Positions 35,201 to 37,656 of a stretch of 37,656 bases of DNA are shown piece after piece. How positions within the stretch are numbered: the stretch's first letter is position 1; the number at the start of each line of letters is the position of its first letter. The notes under the pieces are model-generated. The model saw nothing but the letters and a program-made list of their open reading frames with translations. It did not search any database and had not been told where the DNA came from. Position numbers and translations under genes: made by a program. The stretch is from contig CALDEP010000043.1 of the NCBI GenBank assembly GCA_937942475.1, forward strand, positions 1 through 37,656, given 5' to 3'. The stretch is from an uncultured Aureispira sp. GTDB taxonomy: Bacteria; Bacteroidota; Bacteroidia; Chitinophagales; Saprospiraceae.

Positions 35201-35269
35201 ATCTATTTGATTATAAGCATTTTAATGCAATGACCACTAAAAATCTACTTTTCTGATAATCAAATAGAT
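35201..35269. repeat. 14-bp perfect inverted repeat upstream of the PI-PLC fusion gene
   Basis: ATCTATTTGATTAT (35201-35214) and ATAATCAAATAGAT (35256-35269) are exact complements, separated by 41 bases that include a small GCATT/AATGC hairpin. It could be a structured leader, an operator pair or a mobile element end. Confidence 0.5.
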
Positions 35270-35487
35270 ACGATTTAGCGGTGCACAACTTGAAGCCAGA
35301 AATTTAAAGCTATAAAACTTCCTACAAACAAGACCTTTTCAACTGTTGAGCCATCAAGCTTGACCTAAGTAAGCACGCTGAAAAGAGAAGAGAAAGTCCT
35401 TCAAAATTGCAATTGTTAACTTTATTCGTTATTTTTCTTTGCTATTCGTCTAAAAACACCTGTTTTGAATCTCCTAACACTATTGCA

Positions 35488-37656
35488 ATGCGACTTATTC
35501 TTGTTTTTCTCTTCGTCCCCATTTTAGCTTTTGGACAATGTTATAATCGCTATACCCAAGCGATTTTTTCAAATGTTCAAGTACAAACAGACATTCACTA
35601 TGGAACTCATATTGATGCACAAGGCGATTCACTACCACTCTTTTTAGATTTTTATGCGCCTGATTCAGATCCCCTTCAGCAACGTCCTTTACTTATTTTA
35701 TTGCCTGGAAAAGATTTTGTAACAGGATCAAAAGAAGATGCTAGCCTTGTTTATTTAAGTCAAAAATTAGCTCGTCAAGGCTTTCTTGTTGCCGCAATTA
35801 ATTATAGCCAAGCATTTTCATTACAAGGATTATTAGATAAAAAAGAACTCTTTAGAAGTAATCTAAAAGCAGCTCAAGATGCAAAAGCAGCCGTCCGTTT
35901 TTTCAGAAAAATGCAGCAACAACAAGCCAGTAGCTACAAAATTGATACCGCTATGATTTGGTTGGGTGGTATTGGTTCAGGATCTATGGCAGCACAAATG
36001 GCGGTGTATTTAGATGATAATCTTGAAGTTAGCCCTGACTGGCAAGCCATTATTCAGATAGAAGGTGGCTTGGAAGGCAACAGTGGGCATCCCTTATTTT
36101 CCTCTAAAGTAAAAGGCGTTCTTAATTTGAGTGGCGCAACAATTGACCCCAGTTGGATGGCGAACAACACAGAACCCATTCTCAATATACATGGAACTTT
36201 AGACGATTATTACCCCTATATTTCAGATAGTTTGTTTCAGTACACCCACAATACAAGCTGTAATGGGCATCATGAATTGTGTTATAAACGCTTGAATGAA
36301 GTGACCTTTGTGCAAACGCACAATTCTCATGCAGATGATGGGTCTTTTAGTGTCCTTGCTGCAAATCAGAATGGAAACATACCTGCTCAATTGGCTGCTG
36401 GAGTTCGAGGACTTGGTTTGAAATTATATTATACCTCTAGTGTTTTTTGTGGCAGTGGAACACGATTATATGCCTATCATGGAAATCCATTTTTAGGCTG
36501 CACCGAATTTAGTACCATTGGCCATCAAATTTTAGACTTTTTAAATAACAATCCTGATGAGTTTTTATTCATAACAATAGAAGGCTCTGCTAGTAATGCC
36601 GAAATCGCTACAGGCTTTAACAGTGCTGGCTTAACGCCCTTTTTATATCAACATAGCTTGGGAGCAGTTTGGCCTACTTTGGGCGAATTAATTAATAACA
36701 ATCAACGGCTCATTGTTATGACCGATAATTCTGGTGCTAGTTTACCTGGTTATCATCATTTATGGAGCTTTGCACAAGATACAGAATATGACTTTGCGAC
36801 GACCAATGATTTTAATTGCAACTACCTTAGAGGCAATCCTAATTCAGATTTATTTTTGCTCAACCACTTTCTAACCGTTGCCTCTCCACAACCTTTAAGT
36901 GCCAACAGTACCAACGATTGGAACTTGGTCCTCAATAGAGCTCGACAATGTAGTGCCAGTAGAAATTTGCATCCCAATTTATTGTACATAGATTTTTTCA
37001 ACTCTGGTGATGTGTTCCGAGCCGCAGATACCCTGAACCAAATTGGGAAAGACTTCCCCTTCGTTTATGGGAGTTCAATTATAAATAATGTCGCCAGTCA
37101 ACAAAGTTTGTTATCCGAATTATATCCCTTAAACCTTCAAGGCTTCTCCCCTTACAATGGACCTTTTGGCGACAGTGCTGCTCTATTTATTGGAAACTTT
37201 TTGACCACGCATTTTCCTTGTGAATTAGTCTGTATCACGCCAGTAGATAACATTATAGGAGCAGATTCTATTTTAGTTGATTCTATTTATTCCTATAGTA
37301 TTGCGCCTAATTTGGGTAGTAATTATCAATGGATCACAACAGATTCTATTTATTACAACAGCAATTCGATTAGTATACAACGTCAAGATAGCAGCAATTT
37401 CTCGTTGCATTTGCTTGAAACCAATCAATATGGTTGTGTCTTTGACACCCTCAGCTTAGCCATTACGACTTATGTACACACTACTATTTCCAAACTTGAA
37501 TCTAATTTCAAGTTAAAAATATCGCCCAATCCAGTTCAAAATCAACTTTGGATACAGCTTGATTCTCCTTCCAATCCTTCTTATTTATTAAAAATATACA
37601 ACCAACAAGGGCAATTAGTTTACAAGAAACAACATGCTATTCATAATAAGCGTATT
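35488..37656 (+). CDS. Secreted alpha/beta-hydrolase + PI-PLC-X fusion with T9SS tail, 3' end outside window
   Basis: 723 codons are in the window. The signal peptide is MRLILVFLFVPILAFGQ. Residues about 35-255 form an alpha/beta-hydrolase domain: LFLDFYAP, LLILLPGKDF, elbow WLGGIGSGSMAA (158-169), and IHGTLDD with the probable acid D239. The family Ser of the elbow (GxSxG) aligns with Gly163, and Ser164 is shifted by one. Residues about 271-570 are a PI-PLC X domain: THNSHADDG with H278, VRGLGLKL (about 307) and YAYHGNPFLGC with H331, the two catalytic-histidine positions 53 residues apart, then FLNNNPDEFLFITIEG. After an Ig-like stretch the C-terminus starts a T9SS sorting domain (LKISPNPVQNQLWI, about 676). 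The likely role is extracellular phosphodiester or lipid cleavage; the substrate is unknown and the hydrolase half may be inactive. Confidence 0.88.
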   Translation, partial: MRLILVFLFVPILAFGQCYNRYTQAIFSNVQVQTDIHYGTHIDAQGDSLPLFLDFYAPDSDPLQQRPLLILLPGKDFVTGSKEDASLVYLSQKLARQGFLVAAINYSQAFSLQGLLDKKELFRSNLKAAQDAKAAVRFFRKMQQQQASSYKIDTAMIWLGGIGSGSMAAQMAVYLDDNLEVSPDWQAIIQIEGGLEGNSGHPLFSSKVKGVLNLSGATIDPSWMANNTEPILNIHGTLDDYYPYISDSLFQYTHNTSCNGHHELCYKRLNEVTFVQTHNSHADDGSFSVLAANQNGNIPAQLAAGVRGLGLKLYYTSSVFCGSGTRLYAYHGNPFLGCTEFSTIGHQILDFLNNNPDEFLFITIEGSASNAEIATGFNSAGLTPFLYQHSLGAVWPTLGELINNNQRLIVMTDNSGASLPGYHHLWSFAQDTEYDFATTNDFNCNYLRGNPNSDLFLLNHFLTVASPQPLSANSTNDWNLVLNRARQCSASRNLHPNLLYIDFFNSGDVFRAADTLNQIGKDFPFVYGSSIINNVASQQSLLSELYPLNLQGFSPYNGPFGDSAALFIGNFLTTHFPCELVCITPVDNIIGADSILVDSIYSYSIAPNLGSNYQWITTDSIYYNSNSISIQRQDSSNFSLHLLETNQYGCVFDTLSLAITTYVHTTISKLESNFKLKISPNPVQNQLWIQLDSPSNPSYLLKIYNQQGQLVYKKQHAIHNKRI

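Larger units (their letters stand above)
34945..35487 (+). other. Intergenic region between folE and the PI-PLC fusion gene
   Basis: No gene is seen. The region holds the folE terminator, a GC-rich dispersed repeat (35074-35160) and a long-range 14-bp inverted repeat (35201-35269). A good promoter for the downstream gene was not found; a TTG is present near 35420, but the -7 box is unclear. Confidence 0.5.

Overview
The window is AT-rich, has one tRNA gene and is otherwise protein-coding. It looks like a chromosomal segment of a Bacteroidota bacterium, most likely of the Saprospiria / Aureispira type (inference). The reasons are Por-type (T9SS) C-terminal sorting domains, choice-of-anchor B proteins, many SPII lipoproteins, a TTTG / TAnnTTTG-type promoter ahead of the tRNA, and the absence of Shine-Dalgarno-like leaders. 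I saw no phage, IS transposase, plasmid, rRNA or CRISPR.

Layout. Positions 1-6006 (minus) hold most of a giant alpha-2-macroglobulin-like protein, cut by the window edge, preceded by a small lipoprotein gene and a start-less reading frame. Positions 6969-11938 (minus) hold two tandem paralogous secreted beta-propeller (choice-of-anchor B) proteins with T9SS tails. A tRNA-Gly(GCC) with its own promoter and terminator follows, then L-serine ammonia-lyase (sdaA), then two small secreted proteins that look like a diverged pair. Positions 15.2-15.8 kb are a non-coding block rich in hairpin repeats. Next come a Cys-rich EGF-like lipoprotein and a TauE/SafE permease on the minus strand.

The centrepiece is 17.9-23.5 kb: five consecutive same-strand paralogues of a GH113-like (beta-mannanase clan) TIM-barrel glycosidase, four of them predicted lipoproteins. 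Both putative catalytic glutamates are kept in all five copies, exactly 93 residues apart, while anchors, cysteines and one active-site loop vary. After it lie a DUF72 protein, prmA, a 1684-residue secreted protein of unknown function, a GNAT acetyltransferase, a DUF2461 protein, a prohibitin-like (SPFH) lipoprotein and folE.

The window closes inside a second notable gene (35488 to the edge): a secreted protein that joins an alpha/beta-hydrolase domain with a degenerate nucleophile elbow to a PI-PLC-X phosphodiesterase domain and a T9SS tail.

How the genes work together: most of the window encodes the cell envelope and secreted proteome (T9SS cargo, surface lipoproteins, a protease trap, glycosidases, a phosphodiesterase), interspersed with single housekeeping genes (sdaA, prmA, folE, tRNA-Gly). 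Intergenic regions in the second half carry several families of palindromic repeats, including a MITE-like element with 9-bp terminal inverted repeats.
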